The translations under genes and the position numbers were made by a program. Of a DNA stretch of 64,000 nucleotides, positions 22,715-36,200 are shown piece after piece. Position 1 is the first letter of the stretch; each line of letters opens with the position of its first letter. The stretch spans positions 31,318-95,317 of the forward strand of contig NW_006768802.1 in the NCBI RefSeq assembly GCF_000204055.1, read 5' to 3'. The stretch comes from Melampsora larici-populina 98AG31 (lineage: Eukaryota > Basidiomycota > Pucciniomycetes > Pucciniales > Melampsoraceae). The notes below the pieces were generated by a model that saw only the letters and a list, made by a program, of their open reading frames with translations, was not told the origin of the DNA and did not search any database.

Positions 22715-24416
22715 GCTCCTTGGTACAATATCTGTATCAACATTGAGAGTTTACTTATAGTTATGATATTGATCAAACAACTTGTAGGGAGGTTCTCGAA
22801 AAACAAGAATTAAATGGTCAAAAATAGTCTTATCAACAGACATGTATCTCAACAAATAACCTGGACTCAAGATACAATTCAAGTACAACCGGCATGATGA
22901 AATCAAGATCTTACAATCTTTGTTTATTTGGTTTCTTTCGCCCATCTTTCTCTTTCTCTTCGTTTCAATTTCTCATTTTTTCATGTTGGATTTGGGATTC
23001 ATAAGTCAGGGGAGGATACAATGTAACTCAAAGATGGTTGTTTATTTTTATGTCATGGATGAAGTCAAAAGACTCTGAGATGAAGAAAACATTAGAATTA
23101 GTAGGTACAGAATCAATGTCGTAGTAAAGATGACTAGTTTTATTTTTGCCATGTTGCGGGTGGGTTTCATAAGAGGAGGAAGGATATGTTTTGAATTAAA
23201 CGTATTTGTTCACTTATTTAGTAGGTATAGGATTGAAGTTGTAGTAGACCTACCTCGTATGATTGAAGAATGTTATACTTTCATCTACAACATACTGCTC
23301 TGATAAATTGAAACACAGAGTTTGTGCAAAACTCAGACAGAAGTTATGCAAAATTGAAAATACGGATGAGTGAGCCATATCATCATAACATTTAATCCCA
23401 AAGGCACTTCGCTTACAAAACTCGACAAAATCCACCATTAGCGTGATTTTCAAGCTTTGAACATGGGCAGAAACCTATCTTTGTGGATCGATTTGCATTC
23501 ACCATCAACATCATCTTCAAATGGAATCATTTACCCGCCGCACTGCTACCCCTTTCCTCAAAACCATTTGCAAATCACCAATGCTGTGAATACTGTTGCA
23601 CATCATCTGTATCTGCATGTGGAGTATACACATATTCATGCCCCATAATCACACAAACCATCCGATACTATTCAGCTTGGTGGAAATTGAAACCATCCTC
23701 AACCAATCAAAAACTCTTATCCTTGCATCTAAACAGAGATACGTTCCATGAGCAAGGTTGGTATCTAGATCTACACTACATCACAAAAATTCAAGCTAAT
23801 TTTATCTTTTCTATACTTGATAGTGGTCAGATGCATGATAAATCAAATTGACTCATAATCAATTCACTACGACTCAACCCATCGTCGATCCTCTCAACTA
23901 AAACATGGCAGCAAGTGGCCCTGGGATCAAACAACACGGGCTCTCAATCAGTGGCTCAGGAGTGGGTCGTGGTCCTACTTCAAATTGTGTACTTGAACTC
24001 AGCTTTCATATTTTTCTATTCAATGTTCTTTTTGAATCTCAATGCTCACAAATGGAAATTGGTACCTGGTTACTCAGCTTTACTCGATGGTGGCCAAAAA
24101 TGGTGTCAAAAAGGATATCAAGATCGAGCATGAATTGGCTCTAGATGAATGGATTTTGACCTAATAGCCTCATCCCAACTGCTGACTAAACTCTTGGTTT
24201 CACTTTCTGATTTGATTCAGCTCAAAAGACACTACAAGACGTGAAAGTGAATCTCATCTCAGTCCACCAAGAACTTTCTTTTTGGAAAGAAATGTCGGGT
24301 ATCTTGATTCACGGAGCACATTGCTAATTCAAAATGTGAGTGATCAAAAGCTATCACTTTTTCCTCAAATCTATCCAGCCCTCTGGGGTGACATGTTTTT
24401 TTGAACCGCTTTCATA
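22715..24416. other. no gene supported
   Basis: About 1.7 kb of AT-rich sequence. Frames at 23905-24144 overlap in two registers. The one ending at 24133 contains a hydrophobic segment (VVVLLQIVYLNSAFIFFY) that could be a membrane helix, but it lacks an ATG and a family match, so I do not call it. Confidence 0.4.
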
Positions 24417-25517
24417 CACTACGCCAAATTGCAAATTTACCGTGGAGTTTAGAAAATTATAGAGAAGCTGGCAAGGGTCAGAAAAATATGAAAAAAAATG
24501 GAAGGGCCCTTTGATGCATTCCGGTTGTCTGCCGTATTTTTTCATATTTTTATAACCACAATGCATATAACACTACACAAAATATAATATCTTCTGGGCA
24601 GAAAATATAAAACCCAACGCACAAAGATATTGAGCAATCTGGGAGAGAGACAAAAATACACAAAAATATGCATATTGTTCCTATGGTTGAGAGCTTTGAT
24701 TTGCGTATTTTTTGTATCTTCAGTGTGAAAAGTGTTGATTGTACTAACAAAAAACCTCCAGGATTGTCAGATTACGGCCTGTAACAGATATTGGAGGGCA
24801 TAATTTGAGTTCAACAATCCCTTATATCTTGGTCAATTCTTGGTCAAACCACTTGATTTTTAGTTCATTGGAAAGCCAAACTCTGTGACTATATCTTTCA
24901 TTGAGACAGCAAATATGTGTCTAAGTCCAAAGAATATCTATGTGGCTATATAGGAAATTGTTTCAAAGACAAATAACTTTTTTTGTAGTGGAGCTACAGA
25001 TTTGATGCGTTAACATAACACTCCAATGCTTTCCATGGCTTCTTAATGAACTAATTATCAAGTTTTTTGATCCAGAATTGCAAAAGATATAAGGGATTGT
25101 AGAATTCAACTTATGCCCTCCAATATCTGTTACAGATTGTAATCTGAGAATCTTGAAGGTTTTTTTGTTAGTACAATCAACAGTTTTGACACTAAAAATA
25201 CAAAAAATATGCAAATCAAAGCTCTCAACTATAGGAACAATATGCATATTTTTGTGTATTTCTGTCTCTCTCCCAGACTGCTCAATATCTTTGTGTGTTG
25301 GTTTTTATATTTTTTGCCCAGAAGATATTATATTTTGTGTAATGTTATATGCATTGTGGTTATAAAAATATGAAAAAATATGACAGACAATTGGAAGGCA
25401 TCAAAGAGCCCTACCATTATTTTTCCATATTTTTCTGACCCTGGCCAGATTCTCTATAATTTTCTATGTCTACTCAATTTTCTAAACCCCACGGTAAATT
25501 TGCAATTTGGCGCAGTG
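24417..25517. mobile_element. CACTA-ended foldback MITE, 1.1 kb
   Basis: The element begins CACTACGCCAAATTGC and ends in the complement of CACTGCGCCAAATTGC. It is flanked by ATA at 24414-24416 and 25518-25520, an exact 3-bp target duplication. Almost the whole element is one inverted repeat with arms of about 500 bp meeting near 24960. No coding capacity for a transposase. The ends match the element at 2057-2819, and the layout matches the one at 13685-14500. Confidence 0.85.
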
Positions 25518-25520
25518 ATA

Positions 25521-28351
25521 GCAAATGGCATTGGATGAATTGAGAGGGAAGAAGTTTGGGTGCATCTCGAAGAAGCAGACAAAAGTTAAGGACTTGATCT
25601 AGATCATGATGATAGACGGACTTCAATCTCGTCAACTCAACTCATAATTCAGTTTAACAATGTCGGTTTATCTCACGTATTAATAGGTGAATCTATTGTT
25701 CTTTCAAGCAAACCAAGAAATACCTCTGGCTTGTGTAGATTAGTTTCCATAAGCAAAAACGATACTTTCCTTCGAACTGTGATGTTCACAATCTATGGCA
25801 ATCAGTACGAAAATCAAGGAGAACACTTGCCCTTAACCATCTTTCAGGTCTTGTCTTCAACCTCTGACTGAATGAATTAAAAAGGTGGACAACTGATGTC
25901 ACCTCTCTATCACCCTCAACTTCATTTGAGCATCGGCTTCTTGAGCTAACTTTACATCATCTGATCGAGGTTTTATCTTGGATGAATCAACTGAGGAGAA
26001 AACTGATGATGTTGTACCGGAGTCAATCAGTTTTCAGAACAACGGAATCAAGACCAAGTGGTTAAGGCGTGAGTTCAAACTTGACTCCTTTAATCATGTT
26101 TCTAATAACACACACTCATTCTTTTTGTTTCATCCTCAAGAGTCTCAGTGTTGCAGTTAGAAGGAATCATTAAAACTTCTATAACTTGGATAGCGACTAA
26201 ATGATATTTGAAATTGACTAAATCGATCTCTCGTGATGAATTCAAAAGTGGTCAACATTATCGAATTCAAATCTAAGTAAATTTTACTGATAATCATTGA
26301 TCGAGTGACAACGACTTCAGTCTTCTTTTTATGAAAGGGGACATGGCTCAAAACGATTTCGCGCTTGTTGAACTCATTTTAAAGAATGCAGACGATCTAT
26401 TCATATTCAAATCAAGAAATTGACTGATGAAGTAAAACTCAACTCATTAGATCGTTTATTATTTTTTGGAATCATTGATATCAATAGTTTGAACACAAGG
26501 ATTTAAAGAAAGATGAAGATTTAGCATTTAACATTGCTCCTGAACTAGCCTTCATCAGAGTTGGTCTCTTTTGTATATGGTCATGAACTTATTGCTCAAA
26601 ATTGGTTGAAAACTCCATAGCAGATTCTGCTTTTCATTCTATAAACAGTATCCAAATTGTTCACTAGATAAGTCGATTGATGGTGGAAACCAGGTGAGGT
26701 TTAACAAGACATTCAAAAAGCAGTACGAGAATTGACCTATGAGCTCAATGTTTTGGGATCCTAATGAAGAATCCTTTGACGCTCTCACAGCCCTTGATTG
26801 AGTATGTCCACTTTTCTTATTTCTTTCCTGACATCATATTGTAGCTTATTCTAAGAATCCCACCAATAATCAATGATAGGGTAAAGAGAGTCTAGGTCTG
26901 ATATACACAAAGTGTTTCAAAGTTAAGCAAACAAATCACAATATCTCCAGTAGTATTGTGACATCTTTTACCCATTTTCTCTGATCTTACTTTCTTCACT
27001 ATGTAGGCTGGTATCACACAATTTTTGTTTGCATTCATTCTTGATAGACATGATCCTAATTCATACTTGATGTCCAAGAGACATTGCCCTGGTTTATCAC
27101 ACACCAAGTCAGGTAGTAACAGTATTGAAGATTGGGTCAATGAACTACACTAAGAGACCCAAAAATTAATGGCACATGATCTCTTTGTCTATTCTGGTTA
27201 CTTGATTCAAGTTTGAATATGAAGTAGAGCCACCATCACAATCACAATGTAACATCTTATCATCAATGACTTTAGCAGATCAAACCAGCTTATAATTTAA
27301 AAATCAAAATCCATTTCCAAAGTGATGATCAAATCCAATCAGAAAGTTTGTTTACCAAGTGTAAATAAATTTTATGTTCCATTTCATACTACTTCTTTAC
27401 TTAAAACCAGATTAGAAATCTGTGTGGAACAGATCATTTGGATGATTTGATTGCAATTTTAATTCAAGTGGATCTATTCAACTGATTTCTGCGTACACCA
27501 ACGGACCAACACTTGAATTGGTTTATTCTCAGTGTACACAGATACCTCTCAATAACTTTGTGGTTGGAAGATGTCAAGCAGTTATGATCTTCATTTGAGT
27601 TAAGTGTTTTTTGGAATTTGGCTGTTCAATTATGATTTTTGCATATCCATCTCATCAGTCTTTTTCATACCCACTGCTCAGGCTATTTGGGTTTGTGATG
27701 ATCTGTGAAGTGTTTAGATTAATTTGTGTTATGATGTGATAGTGTGATCATTAAGTGTATGACATCATTGTGATTATGCTAATACTTTTCTCTGTATAAT
27801 TAGCCTTATAACCTATTGTTGTAGTTCATATATCTAATTACGTTTTGATGTTAGATGGATGGGTTTTCTTCCTCACCTTTCCTATTCATTCTAATATCTT
27901 CATTCTTGGTAAGTTGTTTATCATCGCAATCTAAACCTTTCCTATTCATTCTAATTTCTTCATTCTAGACGTGAATCCATCTTATCAATTTGCAATGTAT
28001 TGAATTACCACTTCAATACAACCACTTCAATACAGAAACCAATAATACCCCTCAATTATAGATGATTGAGGAACACTCTTGCAGAAACCCTTCTAAATCA
28101 TCATTACAAAGCACCTAGATAGAGGAAAGGCTCATACTCTTTGTCAAGATTTAGGGCATTCGAGTCAATCATATTCCCAAATTGTGTGATACTTAAATAT
28201 GCAATGCTGTTAAAGGCATAGTTTCCAGGGAGAAAGGTATTTCTACAAATTTGATTGGAATCATTTAATAAACCAAAAACTTGTTTCAAGGAAAACAAAA
28301 AGTATGTGTATATCATAGGCTGATCTTAGATATGCTTAGAAGCTGATTACT
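25521..28351. other. long gene-free stretch with possible gene relics
   Basis: About 2.8 kb, strongly AT-rich. One ATG frame at 25978 runs about 32 codons to a GTGAGT donor-like site and could be a relic exon. A 26-30 bp direct repeat (TTTCCTATTCATTCTAAT) occurs at about 27887 and 27943. Nothing else is supported. Confidence 0.4.
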
Positions 28352-31160
28352 CTACTTGGATTTACCATGTTGAGAATCACCTGGAAACCTTGCATTGAAT
28401 TCAGATCCTGTCATGGTAAACTCAGTCTTGATGCCCTGTTGATGTTTCTTTTGATAAGAATCACACAGTCTGTTTGGTTGCATTCCTAACACTGCATGCA
28501 AAGTGCTGACCTCATGGATGTGGGGTTGTGGTGACACCACACAAAACCCAAGGGGGGATCTTGCAAAAGAGGGGGGTTGATTGGGGGTCAGGTTTTCCTG
28601 CAATTGTAACAATCAAATAAAGATTCAAGACACCTACTACACTTTTTTTTATCGCTTTGTAAATCCTGTTTTGTCCAAGCATATTCAAGTTTCTCAATTT
28701 TGTGACTTCTCTGTTGCAAACAAATTTTGTCAGGTTGAGTTCACCAAGGTCAGTGTATATGTATGTGTATGGAATTGTGGGTTTGTCATGCTTTTGGGAT
28801 TGCAATGTGTTTGGTTTATACATGACATGGCGGCTAAAGCGGCGCCCGCCGCCAACAAGTTGCTAGTTATCTTATCATGGGAAAGTAATATAAGAAAGAC
28901 TAACCTTCGATCAACCATACGCATGCCAGTCAAACAACCATTGACGGTCTTGATAATTCAAATAAGTGCTTGGCCTTTGAAGTAATCATATGTGTAATGT
29001 ACAAACGCATTTAAAACATCAGATAGTAACGACATTGGTGCTTGCAGGGTATTGTCAATCATGGTAGATATTGCTTCTGGTGAGTGATCAAGGAGCTCTT
29101 CAACTTTATAAGAATTGCCATCCTGGATCATGACCATATTGAAAACAACCTACAATATTTATACGATTAGTATCAATATTCAAAGGTATCGTGATATGCA
29201 AGACCCACCTGTAAAGAGTTCAACATCTTCTTTTGAGCAATTGTGACATTGTATTGCACAAACATATCCAGTTTGAATTCTTCAAGCAGGCATGAGGTTT
29301 GATGGTAAACAACTGAGTCCTCAAGGTAGGTGGCTTGATCACCACCTCCTTCAGTAATGATTTCCTTAGCAACAACTTCACGACATCCTCCATCAATATA
29401 CAAAGTTGCCCTAAAAGAGCGATGCCTTTTCCCCTCACCAAAGAACTGATCTTCTTCAACTGCTGCTAAAGCCTCCCACTGACCAAAAACAAGAGGTTGA
29501 GAGTTTTCATCCAGGGAAGACTGAGTGTTCGATTTTGAAAGGGCCATGAGTATAGTGTTGCTCCAAGGGATGCTATTCCTCAATGGTCTTGCCAAATTGT
29601 CAACACTTGGCAAGACACCTCCAAATGATTGAATTGAAGAATGGGAACATAAGGCAATGTGGCGTCCTATGATATCAAAAAAAAGTTGTTAATTTTGATT
29701 GAAGATCAATGAAACAAAAATTTTCTGAACTGACCTATCCCAAGTCGTAATTGTAAAGCATCACTCCATGAGATGGTTGTGATAATTTGACCATCGCCAG
29801 CAGGATGACCATCCGGGAGAGGGGTACCGATTTCTTGAGGGAAAGGTGTATTTGCAATATCGTATTGATCTTCAGCAGCCACGACCGAGGAATTTGGTAC
29901 TTCAAGAGGGTCAATGCCTTGATCAGCAAGCTGATGTATCCGCTTAACCACCAGTGATACACTTGTTGCTATGATAGTGGGCCATTTTGAAGTGGAAACA
30001 GCAACAATTGAAGATGTGTTGGTTGGTCGAACTTCAATGAATGGAAAAGAAAATCAATCAGTCCATAGTAGAACCCCAAGAAACCAATATAAAAAAATGA
30101 CTTACTGTGAGTTGTCTCTGATTGACTACTATCATCTTCAGTTTCAGAATCCTTCAGTTCAGAATCACTGCCAATGTTTGAGCTGGGTGGCTTCATCAAA
30201 GCCAAGTAGGTTGCAGCGGCAAAAAATAGAGTGACCACTAGAGGCCCTGGGACCGATCGCTGACGTGGATTCCGCTCGGGAGATATAATGCTTTGTTGAA
30301 GACGATCTCCTGACATCATCACATCACGGATACCAAGAGAATAAAATGAAGAATCGAAATCGGGAAGAGCAGGTAATCGATCTATGCCTCTGTTTGTAGG
30401 GGGAAATATTCCGACTGAGGTCTTCTGGAAGTGTTTGATGGCTGTTTTCATGATCTTGATCTCCCAATCCGGATCAGTGAAATCGATATCATGCATATGC
30501 TGTGGGAGACTGTGTGACTTTGAACTGGTTTGTACATTATACTTGAGCTTAACCGCAATTGATTTCAAAGCTGGGGTGACCGGAGTTTCAACCTTCTTCT
30601 TATGCTGACGTCCAATTGCAGTCAGGCGTGGTATCTTCTTGTTTTCCTGAATCCTATTCAAGCGGATCTTCTTGGCTGCTGATTCTCCGTGTTGAAAAGC
30701 TTCTTCACGCTCCAATCCAACTAAGGAGGTTTGTGGGATCTGTGCTGGGCGTTTGTTCGGTCTAGAGGAGCCTGGGACAGGGGGGGGCAGGGATAGCTGG
30801 ATAACAAGACAGTGATTGAAGTTGGGGTAAGGTGAAGCTTGATTGGATTGCTGATAATTGTGCTGGGTCGACCTCATCAACAAAGACAGGCAGATTGGTT
30901 GACTGAGATGTAGGCTGATTTTGTTGATTCTCTTGTGTTTTTCGCTGGCAGGGGCGACACATGCCTTCATGAAATTTGGCAGGTAATGTCATTCCACACC
31001 CGTCCTTGCAGTACTTCAAAGGTGGTACTGTTGAACGATCTTCGGCTGAATTAAGAGCGTTATTGTGTAGGCAGGCTCCACATGTTGGACAAGTTTTGGG
31101 ATCCATGTACGGATATTCTTCAGTACAAGTGTCGCACATCGGAAGTGGTGTTGAATCCAT
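28352..31160 (-). pseudogene. alpha-kinase-like gene with N-terminal Cys-rich domain, damaged
   Basis: From the ATG at 31160 the protein starts with two Cys clusters (MCDTCTEEYPY..CPTCGACLH and YCKDGCGMT..GMCRPC), likely zinc-binding. A disordered Pro/Ser and Lys-rich region follows. Exons 30031-29735, 29666-29209 and from 29149 join in frame. Landmarks are SWSDALQLRLG, FRATLYIDGGCREVVAKEI, YHQTSCLLEEFKLDMF and LNAFVHYTYDYFKGQALI, which match the order seen in rust alpha-type (atypical) kinase-domain proteins. Two breaks are visible. A run of eight G at 30780-30787 shifts the frame in the first exon. A TGA at 28958-28960 ends the kinase-like frame where a conserved segment should continue. 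Exons down to 28352 are uncertain. It may be a pseudogene, or the G-run may be a sequencing error. Confidence 0.6.
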
Positions 31161-31953
31161 GTTGAGATAAAACACAAAGGTGGCGATAACTTTGGATGTC
31201 TGAAAGTTTATTGGTGAGAAGTTGGTAACAATAGAGATGATAGAATGGGAAAGAGATAATAAGTGAATCGATAGGGCCAAGAAAAAAAATGTAAAGATGA
31301 GTGATGCGAATGATCCAATGAACGCTTGAAGCATGGATGAGATAAAAACTTACCTCGAATTGTTTTGCCAGGTGGGCGAAAGTTTCCAAATGGCAAGTCC
31401 AAGTATATAAGAAACGCGAACCCCTCTCATAACCTTACATTAATCTACCATGACCCACCCCCTGGATATGAAGCCAGGGATTTGAATGTTGTCGCCTATC
31501 ATCATATTACACTAACAAACAAAGCACACCATTCATAATAAATGACGCTTAAAACTAGAGCTAAGAGGATATTCGATCGGAATGGATGCCATCAAAGACA
31601 CATGCTACAAAAGATGTAAACAAAATTGGGTCAGCTGGATCAAGGAACACCGATTAAAGTTGTGCTTACTTTGTTCAGAAGTGGATGGAGTCACATTTAT
31701 CCTTGTGATCGATTGAGATGCGGATCCAATACACCTGAGGGTGGAGGTTCTGTTGATGAAATCGAAGTTCTTCCTAACCTGATGATGTTACAAGTCCGGT
31801 TGTACGCATCAAAAGGCCACCAGAGAGACAAACCTCCTGAATCCGGTCAGGTGCTGGTCTCCCTGGCTGGAATAGTTCGTTGAGGCCGGAGTCGGAGCTG
31901 GTGAAGAGAATCAAGGAGCGGTGTTCAAAATGGAAAGGGTGGGCTTTTGGGTG
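31161..31953. other. upstream region, nothing recognised
   Basis: About 790 bp from the alpha-kinase-like start to the Tc1-like element. The first 250 bp likely contain the kinase promoter. The open frame at 31626-31883 has no ATG and no family match. Confidence 0.35.
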
Positions 31954-31989
31954 TACAGTAGTGCCACACCTGTACATAATTTCTCACAT

Positions 31990-32553
31990 ATGGCAAGCAT
32001 AATGCATAATGCATAGCGCACAACACATAGTGCACAGTGCATAGGATGTGGTCCTCGGTCGCAACTCTCGTCCTCCATACCTGGAGGCATTACAATGATT
32101 GGGAGTTGAAAATTTGCTGTGAATGCACTCCATATCATCACTGATGTTTGACCACTTTGAAAAGTAGGAGCTAGACAGTCAACAAGGTACTTTTCATGAG
32201 GCATTCTCCAGACTAAAACTTGTCTGCAGTTTTTGCCGATTTCAAAGTAGCACTCATCTGTCCAGATTACCCTGTTCCAGTCTTCAACAGTAAAGTGTTG
32301 GTACTTTTTAGCAAACTCTAGCCGTCTTTTTTTGTGTGTGTCATTGAGGGCTGGCTTCTTGGCCGCTACACATGAATGTATCCCAAGTTTGTGGATTTCT
32401 CGCCGGACATGTTGAGCTAACTTTTGTGGGAAGGAGCTTGGTGATTTCAGATAATGTTGCCCTTCTGTTTTTCTTGAGGATTTGCTTCAAGGATTGTTCA
32501 TTGTGTTTTGTGAGTTTCTTTGGTCGTCCAGCGTGATTTTGGGTAGTTATCTT
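31990..32553 (-). pseudogene. Tc1-like transposase, central part
   Basis: The frame resumes at the copia border with NHAGRPKKLTKHNEQSLKQI, the second DNA-binding helix region. After a frameshift near 32410 it reads IHKLGIHSCVAAKKPAL and VIWTDECYFEIG, which contains the first catalytic Asp. A second frameshift follows before TSVMIWSAFTANFQLPI. The blocks with the second Asp and the final Asp/Glu are missing. Low-complexity TGCATA-type sequence replaces them at about 31990-32040. The enzyme cannot be active. Confidence 0.75.
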
Positions 32554-33197
32554 TGTTAAATTTCGATTCCAATATTACCATCCTATAATCTCTTAACTAC
32601 CATTTCCGCATTGGTCATAGTATCTTACATTTCCTTTTCTTCTCCTCAACATCAATTCGCATGTTTTACTTGTCCCAAAGCAGCGCATGAGAGACGCAAT
32701 CCTGATTATACCTAACCTATGTCTAAAAGAACTACTGCCGTATAAAGAGCCATTGTTTGTGCTACATCATTGTTTTTCCTCACTCAAACATTGTCATCTT
32801 TTATCGTGCCACCTTCCAACAGGTGATTAGTTCTTTCCATCACTCCTTAGTGATCTCTTAGCCATAGCGCTCTTCTTAATCACTAACTCGTGATTCTTAT
32901 CAGGTCTGCATATAGTTTATATCTTTTTCTCTTTCATTTCTCTTAATGCTGCTCATGGAAATATAATACTCAAACATTGTCATCTTTTATCGTGCCACCT
33001 TCCAACAGGTGATTAGTTCTTTCCATCACTCCTTAGTGATCTCTTAACCATAGCGCTCTTCTTAATCACTAACTCGTGATTCTTATCAGGTGATTAGTTC
33101 TTTCCATCACTCCTTAGTGATCTCTTAGCCATAGCGCTCTTCTTAATCACTAACTCGTGATTCTTATCAGATCACCTCTGAATTGCCTACTTTATTA
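32554..33197 (+). repeat. copia 5' LTR (644 bp)
   Basis: The sequence is almost identical to the 3' LTR. It holds three copies of an approximately 81-bp internal unit (GTGATTAGTTCTTTCCATCA to TTCTTATCAG), against two copies in the 3' LTR. That accounts for the whole 81-bp length difference. Confidence 0.9.
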
Positions 33198-33252
33198 GGT
33201 TATGAGCCCAGACAACTCATCTTAATCAGATTCAAAGCGCTACTCATACTTC

Positions 33253-36200
33253 ATGAGCGACGGACCAGCTACATCCGCACCATCACCTACATCAACTATC
33301 ACCACTGAAACTCACAACCACATTACCCAAGTAATGTCAAATCACAACTCAGCCAACGAAGCCTCTCACATTGCTCCTCTGGAGCATGATTGGCAGCGCT
33401 GGTCACCTCTCATGCAAGCCCACTTCATGGAAGGTGATCTTGACGGAATCGTTGACGGTACCGAAGAAGAACCGGCTGAAGATGCTACTGCTGCAATCAA
33501 ACTCGACTATGTTCGTCGACGTAAGAAAGCTGCTGGTTTTATCTCTAGAAAGCTAAGCCCTGAGAATCGAGCTCTTGTCATTAATGCCGACAACATTAAA
33601 GATCCCAAAGCTATCTGGGATGCTTTAGTAAAATTATATGCTTCAACCAAAGCTCGTAACCGTGCTCATATTCTTGGAAAGTTTCTCAATCTTAAATGCT
33701 CCAACAACCATCTTTCTTCGTTTCTTACTGAATACCGTAAAATCACTCATGAGATGACTGAAGTCTCATTCAAGATTGATGATGACATTTTAGCGCATAT
33801 GCTATTATAAAAACTTTCCTCTCGTTATCATTCTACTTGAGACTTACTAGCTCATACTGCTGAAACCGCCGACACCCTGCTTACGCTTGATCAAGTCTTT
33901 GAACACCTTCAACAAATCGTACTTGACTATCAACCTTCCAATGCTTCTGTCTCTCCACCTGCTGCTTTAGTTGCTCAACGAAGAACTCCTACCTATGAAC
34001 GCTGTTTAAACGGAACTCACAATCCTTTAACGTCTCATTCGGAAGATCAATGTTTCCAAGTTCATCCAGAATTAAAACCCACTCAAAATAATCGATCATC
34101 TAACCGTGGCACTGCTAACTCCACCAACACCATCAGCGGTACGGTTCTTGCCACTTATGTCTTCAATGCAACCTTAACCGGCAAACCAGTCCTTGATTCC
34201 GGTGCTTCTCAATCCATGTTCAGCGCTAGATCTAGCTTTGTTAGTTATCGACCTTGCCACGCCGCCATTCATGTCGCAAACGGACAACAAATCTATGCGG
34301 TTGGAACCGGAACTGTCTCCGGAACTCATGATGGAAAGACCATCTCAATCACTGACTGTCTCCACGTTCCTCAACTTGCAACAAACTTGGTCAGCATGGT
34401 TTCCCTGGTTCAAAAAGGCTGCTCTTTCAACTTCTCTCCGGATTCTAGTTTCAATGTTATTGTTGATTCTAATGTGGTACTTACTGGGGACACCAAGACT
34501 GGTGTTATGGAAATTAATTTCGATCTGGGAAAGTCCTCTCCACTCTCACTCACTGCATCGACTCAAATTAACGCTAGCACTCTTCACAGGCGCCTAGGCC
34601 ATCCTGGACGGATTCCGTTCGAGAAAGCTTTTCCTGGAGTCCACTTCCCTGATCCTTGTGAACCGTGCATCTTGTCTAAAACTCATCGCCTCCCATTTAA
34701 AAGCCATCTTCCCAATGCCTGTGATTGTTTATCTGTAATACATAGCGATCTGAGTGGTCTAATTTCTCCTACTTCCCTTGGCGGCGGCAAATATTACTTT
34801 AAAATCACTGATCAAAAGTCCAACTTTAAATTTGTCTATATTCTGCAATCAAAATGTCAAACTTTTTCTCACTTTGTGCAATTCAAATCACTTGTCGAGA
34901 ATCAAACAAATCTTCGAATTAAAACCATGGTCAATGACAATGGTGGAGAGTACACATCCAATCAATTTGCTGAGTTCATCAAACATGAAGGCATTCAAAT
35001 GAATTTCACTGCTCCGTATACGCCTCAACAAAACCCTATCTCTGAGAGCGGCAATCGCACAACAACTGAACGCTCAAGGGCTCTGCTTAAGCAAGCTAGT
35101 CTACCTCTAGTCTTTTGGGCGGAAGCTGTCTCGACAACCGTCTATTTATAAAACTTAACTCCTATTGTCAGAGATAACTTTACAACTCCTTACGAAAATT
35201 GGTTTGGGAAGAAACCGACTTACTCACATCTTCGTGTGTTTGGTTGCTTGGCTTATGTTCACATTGGCAAGGAGCAAAGATCCAGCAAGTTTTCCGACGT
35301 AGCTAAGAAAGGAGTCTTCCTAGGTTATCAAGGAAGCATGCACAATTATCGTATCTATCTTTTTGATGAACATCGCGTGATATACAGTCATGATGTGGTC
35401 TTCAACGAGGAAATTTTTCCCTTTTCTGATCCTGCCGTCTTGTCTTCCTTTAATGATAAATTTGGAAGCTATGATGCTGTAGAGCTAAAAGAACTGAATG
35501 ATGACTTTGATGAATCTGTCGAACATCTTTCTCCTGCAACTCCTATCCATCCACTCTTCTGTGATGAAGACATGTCTACTCCCAGTATTCCTCTTGTTTC
35601 GACTACTTCTCCCATTCCTGATGCTCCTAGACCTTCGACTCCTATTCGTGAATCACCAGATCCTGAAATCCTACCTGAACCTGAAGTCACTCAAAACGAT
35701 GTTATCACTGATCAACCTGACGTCAACTCTAATCGCACGACGGGAAGTTCATCAACTCGACCCTCGTTCACCATGGTCCCAGCTAATCAACCAGCTCCCA
35801 AGGCAATCACCAGCTCCATCGACCCTTCCAACATCATTACCTCAAGACGAAGAGCACATTTAGTCACCAATTCTCTAGTCTCCATGTGTCGAGCCAACCT
35901 GGCTAATCTCAAGTCTGAACCTTACTCCTATCGCGAAGCAATGAATAGGCCCGACTCGATTCATTGGAAACAAGCAATTGAAAAAGAGCTGAGCAACTTA
36001 ATTGAGATGGGCGTCTTTACTGAGATGGAACTCCCAGAAGGAGCACACGCATTAGGTACAACCTGGGCTTTTCGACTTAAAACCGATCAAAACAATGTTA
36101 TCATCAAGCACAAAGCTTGACTATGCGCCCAGGGATTCTCTCAGATTCCAGGATTAGATTACAACGAAACCTATGCTCCCACTGGCAGAGCAGCAAGTAT

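Noticed and set aside
23905..24144. Small membrane protein
   Set aside because: Two overlapping frames compete, the better one has no ATG, and no splice partners or homology were recognised.
31440..31510. tRNA-like segment on the minus strand (CATTCAAATCCCTGGCTTC)
   Set aside because: The T-loop-like piece has no matching acceptor stem, D-arm or anticodon arm at proper spacing. It may be a tRNA-derived relic at most.
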